Of a stretch of 64,000 nucleotides of DNA, positions 39,901-53,465 are shown piece by piece (the first letter of the stretch is position 1; each line of letters starts with the position of its first letter). Made by a program: the position numbers and the translations under genes. The DNA lies in NCBI GenBank assembly GCA_016490735.1, contig JAEMWC010000033.1:1195001-1259000 (forward strand). The letters run 5' to 3'. Source of the stretch: Pachyseris speciosa. Taxonomy: Eukaryota > Cnidaria > Anthozoa > Scleractinia > Pachyseridae. The notes beneath the pieces are model-generated. The model saw only the letters and a list, made by a program, of their open reading frames with translations. It searched no databases and was not told the DNA's origin.

Positions 39901-42900
39901 CTGGTAGGTACTATGAACCCATTTGGCATTTTCATTTCACCGATTTCAATGAAAGGTGAATAAGTGATATGAAAATAGGGAAATCAGGGATGGTCACTCC
40001 AACCTGAGGAACTTTTGCTTCCTTGGTAAGACAAGAAATATGAGATATCTATTTTCAGTTTCTTTAAGTACTTACTTCACTCCTGGCAGCAACTGCAACT
40101 CTTGGATCTGGAAAAACCAGACGCTGCAACTGCCCTGTTGTGAGCCTGTCAACGGCTGCATGCATCTCACAAAGTGGCCAACGGTTCAGTTGGAACTGGG
40201 CATTTGCAGTGACATCACAAGTGTCGTAGAGGTGTAAGTCAGAGCACATCTTGGATGACAATCTCAACACAACGCATTCACTCTCTACTTTCTCAACAGG
40301 AGCCTCATAGACTTTACTGGAGACGCTATCTGCCAGCTGGAGCCACACTGAGCTAACGTTACGGTAGAGAAGGCGGCCTGCAGCATCATCAGGTCTCAGG
40401 GCATCTTCCTCTTGCAGGTAGAGGACACCAAACAGCTCATTGCCCAAGGCGCACTGCATTCCTTTCATCTCATGGAAGATGTTCCTTTGAGCGTGCAGCT
40501 TTGTGTTATTTAGAGTGTAACTAGGAGGAAATAAAACGTACTTGAAAATCAAAATTGTCGTAAGAAATCAACATTTCGTAGTTACGAATACAAAACGTCA
40601 TTGTGGTTAAGTTCGTGGTGTTACGCACACACGTCCAGAAATTAGGTAGAAAATCAGGCGAAACCACCCACCACTGTTTTGCGACGTCGTCTTTAGTTTC
40701 CCTTAGCTCAGGCTAACAACATTATATTTATTGGCTTTTATGGTAAAGACGTATGGTCTGTCCGGGGGAAATATGGGCAAGCATCAACTGGTTATGTGTC
40801 TTTGCAGCCCATCTACATACGTCGTTCAAGAACCATAGCCCAAGAGCCGACAGTTCCGTAAGACGCATAATTTGTCTTGCGCCAGAAGAATAATGGCATG
40901 ACAATGTGACAATGTGACAATGTGACAATGTGTTAATACTTGTGCTTACCGAACCTAACCTAGGTGTTCAAAACTGTTCGTAAGTACCTCTTTCTAACCT
41001 CTTCCATACCATTTTGTCACCCTCCTTCTTTCAGCTCATACGGTTATTCGATAAGATTTGGCAGTGCCTTAAATTTAGCGGAATCCGTTAGCTTGACAGG
41101 CGTAAAGCTACAGTATGATTCCTTCCAGAAGTGTTTCGTCACGTGGTTGTTACAGAAAAACAAAAACATGGAAACAAGACAAAAGGTGGTCCTACACTCA
41201 CCGTGAAATTTCGTCTTTCATAAAACCTTCCTCTACAAATAGCAGTTGGTGCATAACGCCCTTGTAGTTGTCGCGACTCAATTCCTCAGCTGCAATGTTC
41301 ACGTCTTTACGAAGGCTATAGGTTCTTGACAAGTGCTCTCCCTGAAGCGCCTCGCCTGTTCCATGAACAAATCTGACTACTTCCACAGAACGTTCATCCC
41401 ATATTGTAGAAGCAGCAGCATTTTGTGAGACAATGGGACTTTGTGACAAAGAATCGCTATGCACATCTGCGTTGAGCTTCTGCACCAGGTACGGCTTTCT
41501 CCCAAAGTCGAAAACAACACATTGATCGAAGCTTCCATACAAGGAAGAACTGAATGAAACCGTGAGAGAAACGTTTACACGCCCTGATAAATCAACCTCC
41601 GGAGCTTTGTACCACGAATCTTTAAGCTTGGCAGTGTAACATAACTTGTAGCTTTCGCAGCCTCGATTTTCCTGATAGCCGCCAACGCGAATTTCTGACA
41701 GCTGATAGCAATTGTGATATCTGTGGAGTAGAAGAACGTGGCGAAGGCATCCTACTTCGTTTGTCTGCGAACGTGAAAAGGAGTGGAGCTTATTGATTTT
41801 ATAAGGATCACAACAATTTCGCTTTTCAGTCATCCCTTGTTTTTAAACCTAGCGGTGTTTTTAAAGCGATAATCAAGGTAGAAGGCATTAACAACATAGC
41901 TTAGATGATCGCTGCTTATTGGTTTTTCAAACATGTTAAAAACTATGCCAGTTGGTGAGTTCTGATAATTCTTGCAAAGGAATTTCACTGAAAATGAAGA
42001 GCTGATTGATGTTAAAGGGATCACAACAATTTTTCTATGTAGTAATTCCTTCTTTTTTAAGTTTGAGTAAAAACCTCAAAATCAATATACTTTAGATAAT
42101 CAGTACTGCCGGTAATTGACTTTTCAAACCGTTTTAAAATTAGGTCAATTGGTTGGTTGTAATTTATGCAAAGGAATTTTACTGACCTTAAATACAAGGT
42201 TGAATGTCCACTGACACGTATGTTCGTCATTATTGTCTTGAAGCTTGACACTGAGTTCAGGAGGCTTGCAGCTAATTTCAACTCCTGGTAGATAGTCCAT
42301 CAGCTGCATAAAAAAAAAAAAACAATCATAGTTATTTGGAGTTCTGCGTGATTTACCACCATGAACACGTTTTCATATTGAAGTCATTTTTTGAGATGCC
42401 TGACTTTCACTTAAGTTGCATCTAAAAATGATATACTGTAGAAAAAATTCATTGCCTAACTGGTGAGTTCCACGGGAAATTTCACGCGAAAGACCGATAG
42501 CGCACGAATAGCGACGCGATGAGTGCGATATCGGTTTTTCACGTTTATAAGTTAGGTTGCGGAGTAAAAAAAACACCTGAAAACACTATTCGTATGCTCG
42601 CATTTTAGAGAGCAAAACAAACTCGAGTATCGATGATTGTCGTTTAATTCCAGTTGAGAGAAAAATACCACTTTCATTGCTAAACAATGTAAACAAAGAT
42701 AAACCAAATGTTAAACTTTAATGTATTTGTTTCAACCACTTTTTAAAAAATAGACATCCACTCAACATGACTCAAGTGCAAACATCCCGGCGTAAAAATA
42801 AGAAACGGTTCAGTGTCCAAAGAAAGAATTTGAGCTATTTGCTCCTCCCATAACTGGTATAAAATTCTGTGTTCTTTCTGTTGAGCTGCAACATGCAGTG

Positions 42901-45900
42901 GAAAAGTGAAAGCCCTTGAAGCACTGAATCATTCTGTTTTTCAACCACACAAGCCCGCCGGGCGCCATCATCGATCCACCACTGCTCGAAAGTTGACCTT
43001 CTGGAGTATCTTGGAGTATATTTTCAAGCTAGCACTCTATTTCGATACCCCTTCAGAAGAATACAACCCGATTTAAAAGAAAAAACTTCGAAAAAGATGA
43101 AGAAGTTGTTGTGCCGACAATTTGTTGTGCTTCGGAGAGTAAGCGGCGTTTTCAGTCATTCAAAGAAGTCTAATTTCAATTCAAAATTGGGAAGACATTC
43201 ATTCTGTGTTATGTATCAGTCACTTCCAAAAGAGCCCATCCCCCCCCCCTCCCCCTCACCCTGGCATACCCCGGGTATTTGATCCGAACTTTGTCCCGCA
43301 CGGTGGGGCATTAATTTTTTGACTATCGGCTAAAGATTGGCCAGCGGTCGCCAACTAATGGGTTTCGCGCGTCTTTCGCTCGCAAATATTCATTCATTCA
43401 CCACGGGAAACTTCAAGATTCTGCGTATAGGTTTTCCGTTGCTTACTGAATATACAGTTAATATGCCTTTATTTTTTTTTTTTAAAACTCAAATGCCCGG
43501 GTGTTTGCCCGGGGGTGAGGATGGGCACTTTTGGAATTGACTGATACATTAATTCATTCTTTTCCAATGCTTTGTGTGACATTTGCATGGAACATAAACT
43601 CTTTAAAATGCTTTTGTTTTTGGAAAGAAGAAACAAAACGAAACAAACCTGATCCGGGCTTGCGCAGTGCAATATCCCTTACCAGGCATGCAATTCCACA
43701 CTAAATACCCTCCCTTCGTTAGCCAATCACAATGAGAATCTATAGGAAACACTCACATTCTCTGCTGGCCCTTTTAAGATTTCTGATACCATTTCCATAG
43801 AGAGAATTTCGTCTCTGTCTTGGAGCTCCTTTACTCTTTTCTCCCTCTCTTTTCGTACATATTCTTCTTCCCACTCTTTTATTTCTTCGAGACAATGAGC
43901 AAAGATGCAGCCTCGACCAAATCTGCATCGTTCACGTGTGTAACAACTGTAAATAACAAAAAGGGATATTATTGTCGAACACCTTTTTTCTCAAACTTTA
44001 TTATATCTTGGAAAGACTTTTTAGAGCAGAGAAAATTAATATTTCAATAAATGCTGAACTTTTGAAACCATGGTTGTGCTTTCTTTAGTAATTTACTTTG
44101 TTCCGCTCTAAAATAGATTCTCTTTGATGAAAATGCCACAACCACAACCTATTATTTAAGACTACCAGCTTCTGGGAAGTGGTGAGATAAACGTTTACAT
44201 GATGATTAACTAAGCCAAAAGAGCTTTATTCTGAGAGTTCAGCATGGGTCAATCACAAACGGCTTAATTGATACTTGTTATCCAATCTGAGTGGACTTTG
44301 ACATAAGTAGAACTTAAAACAAGCGTCCTGAGGACGTAAATCTATGAACGAGTTTAACGAGTTGTATTAAACGAGCACTTTCAATTGACAAAATTTTACA
44401 TTTCCATCGTTTGATACTTGTTAAAATCTATATTTCTGTAAAAAATACAGCTACAGCTACCTTCTGCACAATTTGTAGGCGCCATTTGTCACTCCTGGTG
44501 GGCAAGGCCTGTACTGTAATCGAGTCGGAGATTGCATGGATGGGGATATTTCCGCAACCGTCTTCCCACCTGATCCGGTGAGAGTTTCTCGTGGAGTGGG
44601 GAGAACTAACAAAAATTGGAAAAACAAAATTATTAAAATGCCGTCATTTTATATTCAGAGCAGTTTATTTGCTAAACCTCACTGACATAATGTTTCATTG
44701 TTGTGGCTACTGTTGCTATGGTAACAGTATCCACTTTGCTATCACTTCAGTAAGTTAGTTCGTTTAACAATCGTAAACTGTTCGGAATTGCGATCATTCA
44801 ACGACTGATGCTCACTCGGTTGGTTACAGTTATAAATTGGAGGCTTATCGCCGGCGCAATTCGATCAGGCATCGGGTGGAATCGCTCGGCTCGAAGCATG
44901 CGTTTGCCTTTCGTCCAGTGATGAAGGCAAGGATCATAGTTTAGATTGTACAAGAAAATGTCTATCGAGTTGTGTTTGTTTGAAAGCCACAATGCCACAG
45001 ACAGAGACCGATGCCCGCATACGGTGGTGTTTAATCAACTGATTTCAGCGCTTCTTAAAGTAAGTTTCAGTTAATAGAAGGTTTTCGGAAATTTTCAGCT
45101 AGGTGACGATGACAGAGTCGATGTGTTTGTTTCGCAGCATGGGCGGGTGTTGTTCGAGTGTTTTTACTGTTTATGGAGGTTTTCCTGTCGAAGAGTGCTC
45201 TTTGAATCAACGTGTTTTTCTGACGTCCTTGACAATCGAACCAGCCATGTACTGCAAGATCTCTGTTCAACAAGAACTCTTTTATGGGGTCAAATAAGGC
45301 CGTTATGGACACGAGAAATGTCTTTTGAGACACAAAACGTGTTATTTCAAAGGCGAAAGAAGCCGATTGTTCTCCCCCAGGGCGGATTTGTGATACGATA
45401 CCTCGAATGTATAAAACAAGTCTATTGCAAATGTTCTCGAAAAGCAATTTTACAACAACTGTCAAAATTCTCGCGCGCTGATTGGCTAATTTTTATCATC
45501 AGTAAGCGTTCAGAAAAATGAAATTTTAATTTATGCGAAAATTGTAGCAAGGTGGAGTAGGGCGACACGCAGGACTACTTTAATATTGTCTTTAACTTTA
45601 GTTTTGTTGATAACACCCGCCCCGACGGGGAAAAAGAACTAGAATTATTAAATGCTGAACTCGTATCTCATGTAGAAGCTCCTGAAAATGAACCAACTGA
45701 AAGAAAAACATCCATGTTTCCGAATTAAGCGGAGACGACTTTCAAGAAATTGTTTGAGTCCAAAGGCTGTAATCGAAATATAAGTTTAAGCGGTTTGTAA
45801 AGATTTTTCCAGGTAAATACACACGATAACAATTCTAACAGTTCAGTTTCTTTCAAAAAAATATTTACTATACTTCTTGTTTTAACAAACGTTTACAAAA

Positions 45901-46143
45901 AAACTCCTCGTATTTTCATTAGACATCGACGTACCTTCTGTTAAGTTTCCTGCCTGGTGCTCTGAACATGAACTAATCAAAAATCTTGCTTGGAATGACT
46001 GAGGAAGAACCAGACGAAATTCTTCGACGCTTTTAGGCTGAGGCACGGACCAAAAAATAAACGTTTTACATCTGTACAAGGTTTTGAGATCGTATTTTGA
46101 ATTTCATTCACAACTGACGAACGTGTAGCACCCCTTTCTCGTG

Positions 46144-46177
<34 letters not shown>

Positions 46178-49100
46178 AATTTTAACAGTAGCCACACGCA
46201 GTCCTCGACTGCCTATTTTTACAAAGTCTCAAGCAATAGCGAACAATTATGATATGGCCCTCAATTCAGTTTTTGTTTTGTGAAATTAGTGTCTGAAACA
46301 GTGACCTTTGCAAACGTACCTCCTTCCCTTTCCAAGGTCCACATGAGTTTCTCTTCTTCGCCATGAGCAAAAGAGCACGGTTTTCGCATGCAGTGGTTGT
46401 TGATGGCATACTGCTTGCATACCTTAAATGCTACCTTTGCAGCAACCTCTGTAGGGTACGGCCTAATTTTCTGCCACTCCTTTCTGCTGGAACTCCAGAT
46501 AGCGTAACTCAGCCTTGAGCGATTTTCACAGCCTTTGCATGCTTTAGTCTTTTCATTTATACTTGCTGGTGTTTTAAGGTTCTTTTGGATGAAGTCATCG
46601 CACACCACAAATACATTTGGTGGTATCTTCCTAGTATCGCTCACTGAGTTGGGCGATTGTTGTGTAGTGGTCTGAAGAGATGACATACTGCTGCTCCGAT
46701 GTATTATAGAAACCCCTGGGGAAGGAGTAGTCACAAGAGTGGCTTGTGCAGATCTTTCAGAAAAGTTAGACGGTGTAGGCCACGCGGATTGAACGGCATT
46801 GTTCCCGCTATTGGAGGGAGACATTTCGGCGGAAATAAACCCTGCACCAATGCTTTGGGGAGGTACCACAGGTCTAGGTGAAGGAGTGGAGCGTTCCACA
46901 AGGCTTGCTCCAGATAGCTTCATTGCAATTGGTGTATTCCATGCAGAAAACGCAGCATTTTTGGTGATATTTGGAGTCAAACTGGGGGAGCAAACAGCTT
47001 CCAAGGCAGGGAATTCATCGAAACTTGACGTAGAAATGCTTGGCGAAGTGGCCACATTCCTTTCCCCAGTTGTGATCAGTGCAGCAGAAAAACTTTCTTG
47101 AGGGGTCGGAAGATCTTTCAAGAAGAAATATGCATGAAACAGATGATAGTAATAGATTGGAGAGTAAGGCAAACTTTTAATTACAAAGAGGACTTTACTC
47201 TTCGTATCTCCAAATCAAAGAGTCTGTGAGATACCTCATTGATGAATTTGTAATCAAGTTGTGCCTGCTCGCCAACGTTTGTCGATTCGAAATCGACATG
47301 AGTCGACGAACTGTGCCCCGGAGAGTAAAGGCACTTCACGATCGGCCTTCATTTCACGAATGTGGCATTGCTAAATATCTTTTGTATAATCTTTGTAAAT
47401 CACCACGATGTAAAAACAATTTCTTAGTACTCATCGAACTAGATACTGGAGGAAAGGCAGCGAAAAATCCCTAGTCAAAGACGCTGATCTCGAACATGCT
47501 AACAAGCAAATTGTCATAGCAACACAAGGCAATGTGTGTTTTGATTGGTTCTAATACTTCCCACCTTGCAATTGGCTAAAAATGGTGCTAACGGCGGGGA
47601 GAGTGATACATTTGCATAATTCTGCCCGTCCTTGAGACTACGTCATCAATGAAGTATAAAGGTTACTTAAGTTTAAACGCAACGGCACTCTACACTGCTT
47701 GCTAATTAATCAAAATCTCATCCCTAGCGGTTAGTATATACCCGAGTAAGGTAAGAGCGTTTAAAGCGAATACTTTATACAAGGCTGCTATTTTTATAAT
47801 GATCAGTAACACCAACCAACCAATGTGCTAACCACAGATTACTGCGCCTTCACACAAAAACTGCACACCGTTTTCGGATGGTGAAAATTTGAATCATACT
47901 TACCACCTTGCCGCTTCATTATCCATATAGCTGCTTCCAATTCCCCATGAGGAAAGGTGCATGGGTCCTTTGGGCAAGGACGGTTGGTAGAGAAATGCCG
48001 GCACACATTCAAGGTAGCTTTCAGTGGAACCTTAGATGCGGGATATGGTCTTAATGCCTGCCAGTGGCGTTTGATGTTGTTCCAGACAGCATACTTCAGA
48101 AGGCCGTGATATGCGCAGGCCTTACAGGCTTTGCTTTTAATAAATGTGCTTAAGAACCGTGTACGATTTTCCCTCAGAAAGTGGTCACACACCACAAATA
48201 CCCCGTCGGGAATCTTTCTAAGATCATTCATTTGCAGTTGCTGACCAGTGACATTGATCTGGAAGGGCTGAGACGGGTTGACCGGTGTAGAGAAAATCTC
48301 AGAGGTTCCACCTCTTGTGGGGGGAAAGTGCGACGAACTAGAGCCATAACTACTGCCTACTTGACCTGGCATCTCCTCGAACGAAAGGTGTTCTCCTATG
48401 TGTGGCCTCATAGACTCTTTCCTTTGGAATCCCTGTGAGGTTGAAGGAGGTGGCGATTTTATCACAACCACATTTGAGGCTTCAGGTTGTTTGACATTAC
48501 CACAGGCAGTGGAATACGTTTTTACAGAGCTTTCAGCTGGCCTTTCAGAGGAACTTTTGTCCCCAACTGGACAATTTTCCGTGTCACAGGATCGCGTCCT
48601 TCCGTTTACTGGTATTTTGGGAGTAGCAGGTGGATACATATGTTGCATTTGTGGTACTGTGTTCGGACTAGGAGATGAATTGGTTGCCACAGCTGTTTGT
48701 GGGAAATCTGTTTTTGCAGTCGCCACGGCTATATTTGGAAGCTCATCTTTAGAATGATTATGAGTATTTGGCGCTTTCTTGATCTCAGTTGGCTTAGCTG
48801 CCTGGCTATATGGGCGACGACGGTTCTGCACCTTAATAAAGTCATCAAAGGGGTCATCTTCATCGTCACTTAAAATCGAGGCTTTAAAGGCCGACGATAA
48901 AGTGGCAAAAGATGTATTTCCTTCTGTGTTGTTACAGTCGGAATACCCAAGGCTTACATCGGGTACTCCAACGATGGATTCTGTTTCTTGAGATTCACTT
49001 TCATCGTCGCTTACACCGGGTGATGGAGCGTTGTTAGGCATAGGTTTCTGATCTGCTGAGATAGTAAAGAGAAAAGTTTTTAATCATAGCTACAACCCAT

Positions 49101-52100
49101 CACTTTCGATCAAAAAGTGAAATTAATAATAATGTTAGAGGATCATAAGATACGTATGTATGGATTATGCTGTATTGTTCCAGAAATAAATTGGATACCT
49201 TTACCTTTCCCGTAATTTTGTCAAATTGATAGAGTTTTAACAATTCACGCAATGTTCATTAGTTCAGGCAGTAACATCAGGAGGAATTACATGTTTTATA
49301 TTCTACACCTTAATACATGAACGAACACAGACCAATGCTAGTTAGGACGAGATAGTGAGACACAATAACTATATACCTGAGGCATTTCCCTTGTTTTGTT
49401 GTGTTTCTTCTTCTTCTTCTTTTCTTTCTTTCTTTTTTTCTTCTCCTTGTTTCTCTTGCTCTTCTTTTCTTTCTTCTCTGCAATGTAACAACAGCGATCT
49501 ATATAAATATTATCATTGCGTTAATGGAATGAAAAATATCAAGTACGAATAAAAATTACCATCATCTTTGGCCGCAACCTCTTGCTTTTGCTGGGTCTCT
49601 TCCCTTTCTTTCGGTTCTGTAGAAAGAAAATCGATGTTCTAGGAAATGGCATAAATTGATTTTATGAGAATAATATACCTACCACGTTGCCCACTTCTTC
49701 AGACACAGACTGGTCATCACCGAAAATCGTGGACATTTCGCGCCCGTGATTAATTGCCAGTGGTATCGCATATTTTAATACGGCGGTCACGAACAATCGG
49801 TGCGAGACAAAGCGTGTCCCCTACGATATTTTAAATAATTTGAGTTTTTTTTAGATCTGTTTACGGTGAAAGCACAAAAAGCAAGAAAAAGGTTCTTCAA
49901 AGAAAATTGAAGGAATCTACCAGGCCGAGCGGTTGATAGCAAGAAAACAGGACGCGGGTGAACTTCAGTTACTGACTGGGTATGGACCGATTTTTATTTC
50001 GGGTTAAGATTTCATTATTTGCCAGGCATCAAATGAACAACGAAGACCTGAAATTAGTTTGTATTCTGGCAAACATTACTTGATTAGAGTAAACAAATAT
50101 GACGGCCGTTTCGAGACCCGGTTCGAAGAGGTTTGTGTTCAATGTTCTTCCTCTTTCATCTTCCCGTGCGTTCTAAATGGTGTCATCTCAACGATGGGCT
50201 AATATGCAATTTCTAAGTGCTTTTAGAAGTCTTATCGGCAAGAATGACTCTTTTCATGGGCAATTTAATTTGAATAAAGTAAACTGTTCCATGCGAGTTA
50301 GAGCTAGTTGAGTAGTTCAAGGATTGTTCTTCAAATCTAAGAGTACTTTGGCATTGATTATAACATATTTCGAGAAAATCTATGGCTACTGGAGCGTCGC
50401 GTAGCTTATAGTGAACGCATGCGTGCATAGCTTTATCACCACTGAACCTGTCTCGAGTTGGAGCTAGGGGATACTCCAGCTTGTATTTATTGTATCAAAA
50501 AAAAATTGAATTTTTTTTTTGTTAAACGATTCCGGAGCCATTCACGGCGCCATGCGCACACGCGGCCGCCCAATTATGACCAAAATGTCTGGCGATGGCA
50601 TGACATTTTATCATTCAGCATGATCACAGATTACTTTGTAAGTAATATAACGTGTTGTAAGGCCTTGGTTCCCCCTTGTGCGATAAGCAAAATCATTATC
50701 CCGGGAACAGATTTACGAAAATCTGAATATAAATAGTCTCAGATAAATCATATTTAAAATGGCAAAAACGTAAGTAAAAGCACACGAAACCTTTTGTCTT
50801 TTCGCTTTGCATGCGCTAATTTCAGGAATGCGTATAAACGCCTATTTTACAACGTTACGCCACACAAGAACTTCAAGTACGTAAGTAGCCTGTTGATAAA
50901 GTATGTTGGCAACATCCCAGTGCTAATTCATCACCCTTTGCTTGCTGTATATCATAAGTGATGACCAGTCTGCCTTAAGTGGTTCTTCAAACAAAAAGTA
51001 GAGCTCTGCACAATATGTTGATGCTTTACCATTTTCTGCAGTAGAAGCTGAAGCTAAATTATCTTCTTTTTCTTCTTTGATGTCCTGCTTCTGCAAGTTG
51101 AGAACATTTTGAAATTACGTATGAATCTCTTGTTAGGTGGGATTGATATTTTTCATTAACCTGTCCGGCCAGTTATGTTTAGATAACCAAACCAGGGGTT
51201 AGCTTTCTTCTCGCGTTCTGATTAGCAACTCAAACACCACTTGGTTCAGCGTCGCCATTGTAATATCAGGAACTTATCGCACTGACCTGGATTCGATGCT
51301 TGGCCTTTTTCGCCTGCTTCTGCAAGTTGAGAACATTTTGAAATTACGTATGAATCTCTTGTTAGGTGGGATTGATATTTTTCATTAACCTGTCCGGCCA
51401 GTTATGTTTAGATAACCAAACCAGGGGTTAGCTTTCTGCTCGCGTTCTGATTAGCACCTCAAACACCACTTGGTTCAGCGTCGCCATTGTAATATCAGGA
51501 ACTCGTCGCACTGACCTGGATTCGATGCCTGGCCTTTTTCGCCAGTTTACTAAGAATAAAGTGATTTATTGCGGCTAGCTGTTCCCGGCTTTGGTACCTA
51601 CTAAAACAACTATTTACCTTAGGGTCGGTGAACAGGGCTCGATATTTTCATGGCCGCTAAGGTATGCACCACTATCTACCAACACGTGGGTAAACAAATG
51701 TTTTGGTAACCATTAGCTTTATGATGCGAAAATACGAGATGCATTTGAGGAGAGTTCGGTAAAATTCCAGAATATTCTCGTCCTAATTAACCGTCAACAC
51801 GGCGTGGTTCACATGTGCTTAATAATGATCTTTTTCCACTCTTACAAAAAATTGACGTTAAAGTGTTGGAAATAATTACTAGATTTCAAATTTTGTTTTA
51901 AAACGTGGATATAATATTTAAGTGTACAATAATGTCGATGTCATCATTGCCTTTTTTCGCTTTTAATTTCCGGGCGCGGTCATTTTGGATTTCGTGATCT
52001 GTTTCGGTTGCCCAATTGTTAGACACAAAGGATTTTCTGCTTCATTTGCTTCCTGTCAATGACTGCAACCAATTGACGTCACGAAATCAAAAATCGCGGC

Positions 52101-53404
52101 GCTGTTTAAAAGTGAGAAAAGGTGTTAATGATACCCAATTTTTGTGCACTTTAAATGCTATTCGCAAGTTTTAAACGAAATATTGGAAACTAGTGATTAT
52201 TTCCAACAACTTAGGGTCAATTTTTTGTAACTGAGTGGAGGTTTATTTTAAACTTCACAAGCGTAATGCGAAGAGTCAGAAAACAGTGAAAGATTGAAGC
52301 CTTGGGATACCTCTTCTCCAGAAATCAATTCTATGCCACCTTTCGGTTTGGTTTCTTCATTGTCTTCGGTCAACATAGTCGCCTGTGATTGAACCTGAAA
52401 CGTTTCACCAGTCGGAACAAGTGCTAATGAAAATACGATCAAATCAAGCACGAACTCATCATTTCTACATGAGAACGCTTTCATTGATGTAATGATCTAT
52501 GCGAGGAAGGTTCCGCCCCAAAGGGTTGCTTTCGTCACCTTTCTAGTATGTAAATTGAATCAATAGAACTAGGTTGTTAGGTACCTCGTTTCCAGAAGCC
52601 AGTGCTCTCTCATCTTTGGGTTCGACCTCTGCTTTCTCCTCTGTTGATATAGTCGCCTGTGACTGGACCTGCAACGTTTTACAGAAACAAACAAACAGGT
52701 GATTAAAAATGGCAAATTCAGTTTTTGTACGATAAAAGCTTTTTTTCCACAGTGGGTGTTTTCCTCTTTCGCATCGGTCATGAAGAGATTTGAAACACTC
52801 TCCTTAAAACAAACTGAAATTTGTGATTAACTCGCAACAATATGTTAATAAAAAAAGAACGATCGTGACTCCATACAATAGGTGGCTCTTCCTGTATCAA
52901 TGGCTGTTATCCTAAGGTTTAACTGAACGCAACAATGCTAATCAGAGAACACCACCTCTGATCTGTGTTATGTGCAACAGGCACCTGCAAGGAACTGACG
53001 AGAGCGCGAGTTTAGTCTAGGTGAATACGCCGGAACTGCAGCCAAGTGAATTCCCTCGACTTCTAGAATGCTCATTATCCTAAGGTGGTGGATTCTTTAA
53101 TTTCAAAAAGCAGCGCCTAAAATACTATGTTTACTGCTTTTACGTTTTAGCAGAAATTTTTTCAAAATTGGAATTCCGTCTTTCTATCCGGAAATAAAGA
53201 GTTTGAGGCATTTTAAAAGCGGTAAGCTCACAAATGTAAAGTGAGTTTACATGCAATATGAGTCAGAAACGCACAAAACACATAAAACGACTAGTAAATG
53301 GAATATCATCCACATCATCGTTGTAACATGAACACATGCATAGCACCAGTTGTAGTGCTCGGTAACGAATATTATGATGAGTCTCAAAAAACAATAGCTA
53401 AACC

Positions 53405-53465
<61 letters not shown>

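Noticed and set aside
45067..45521. Overlapping 132-codon frames on opposite strands
   Set aside because: Mutually antisense frames in an intron, most likely a dispersed repeat.
51516..51549. Additional HELZ2-like exon
   Set aside because: Its acceptor would place TAA in frame after exon 13, so it is treated as a pseudo-exon.
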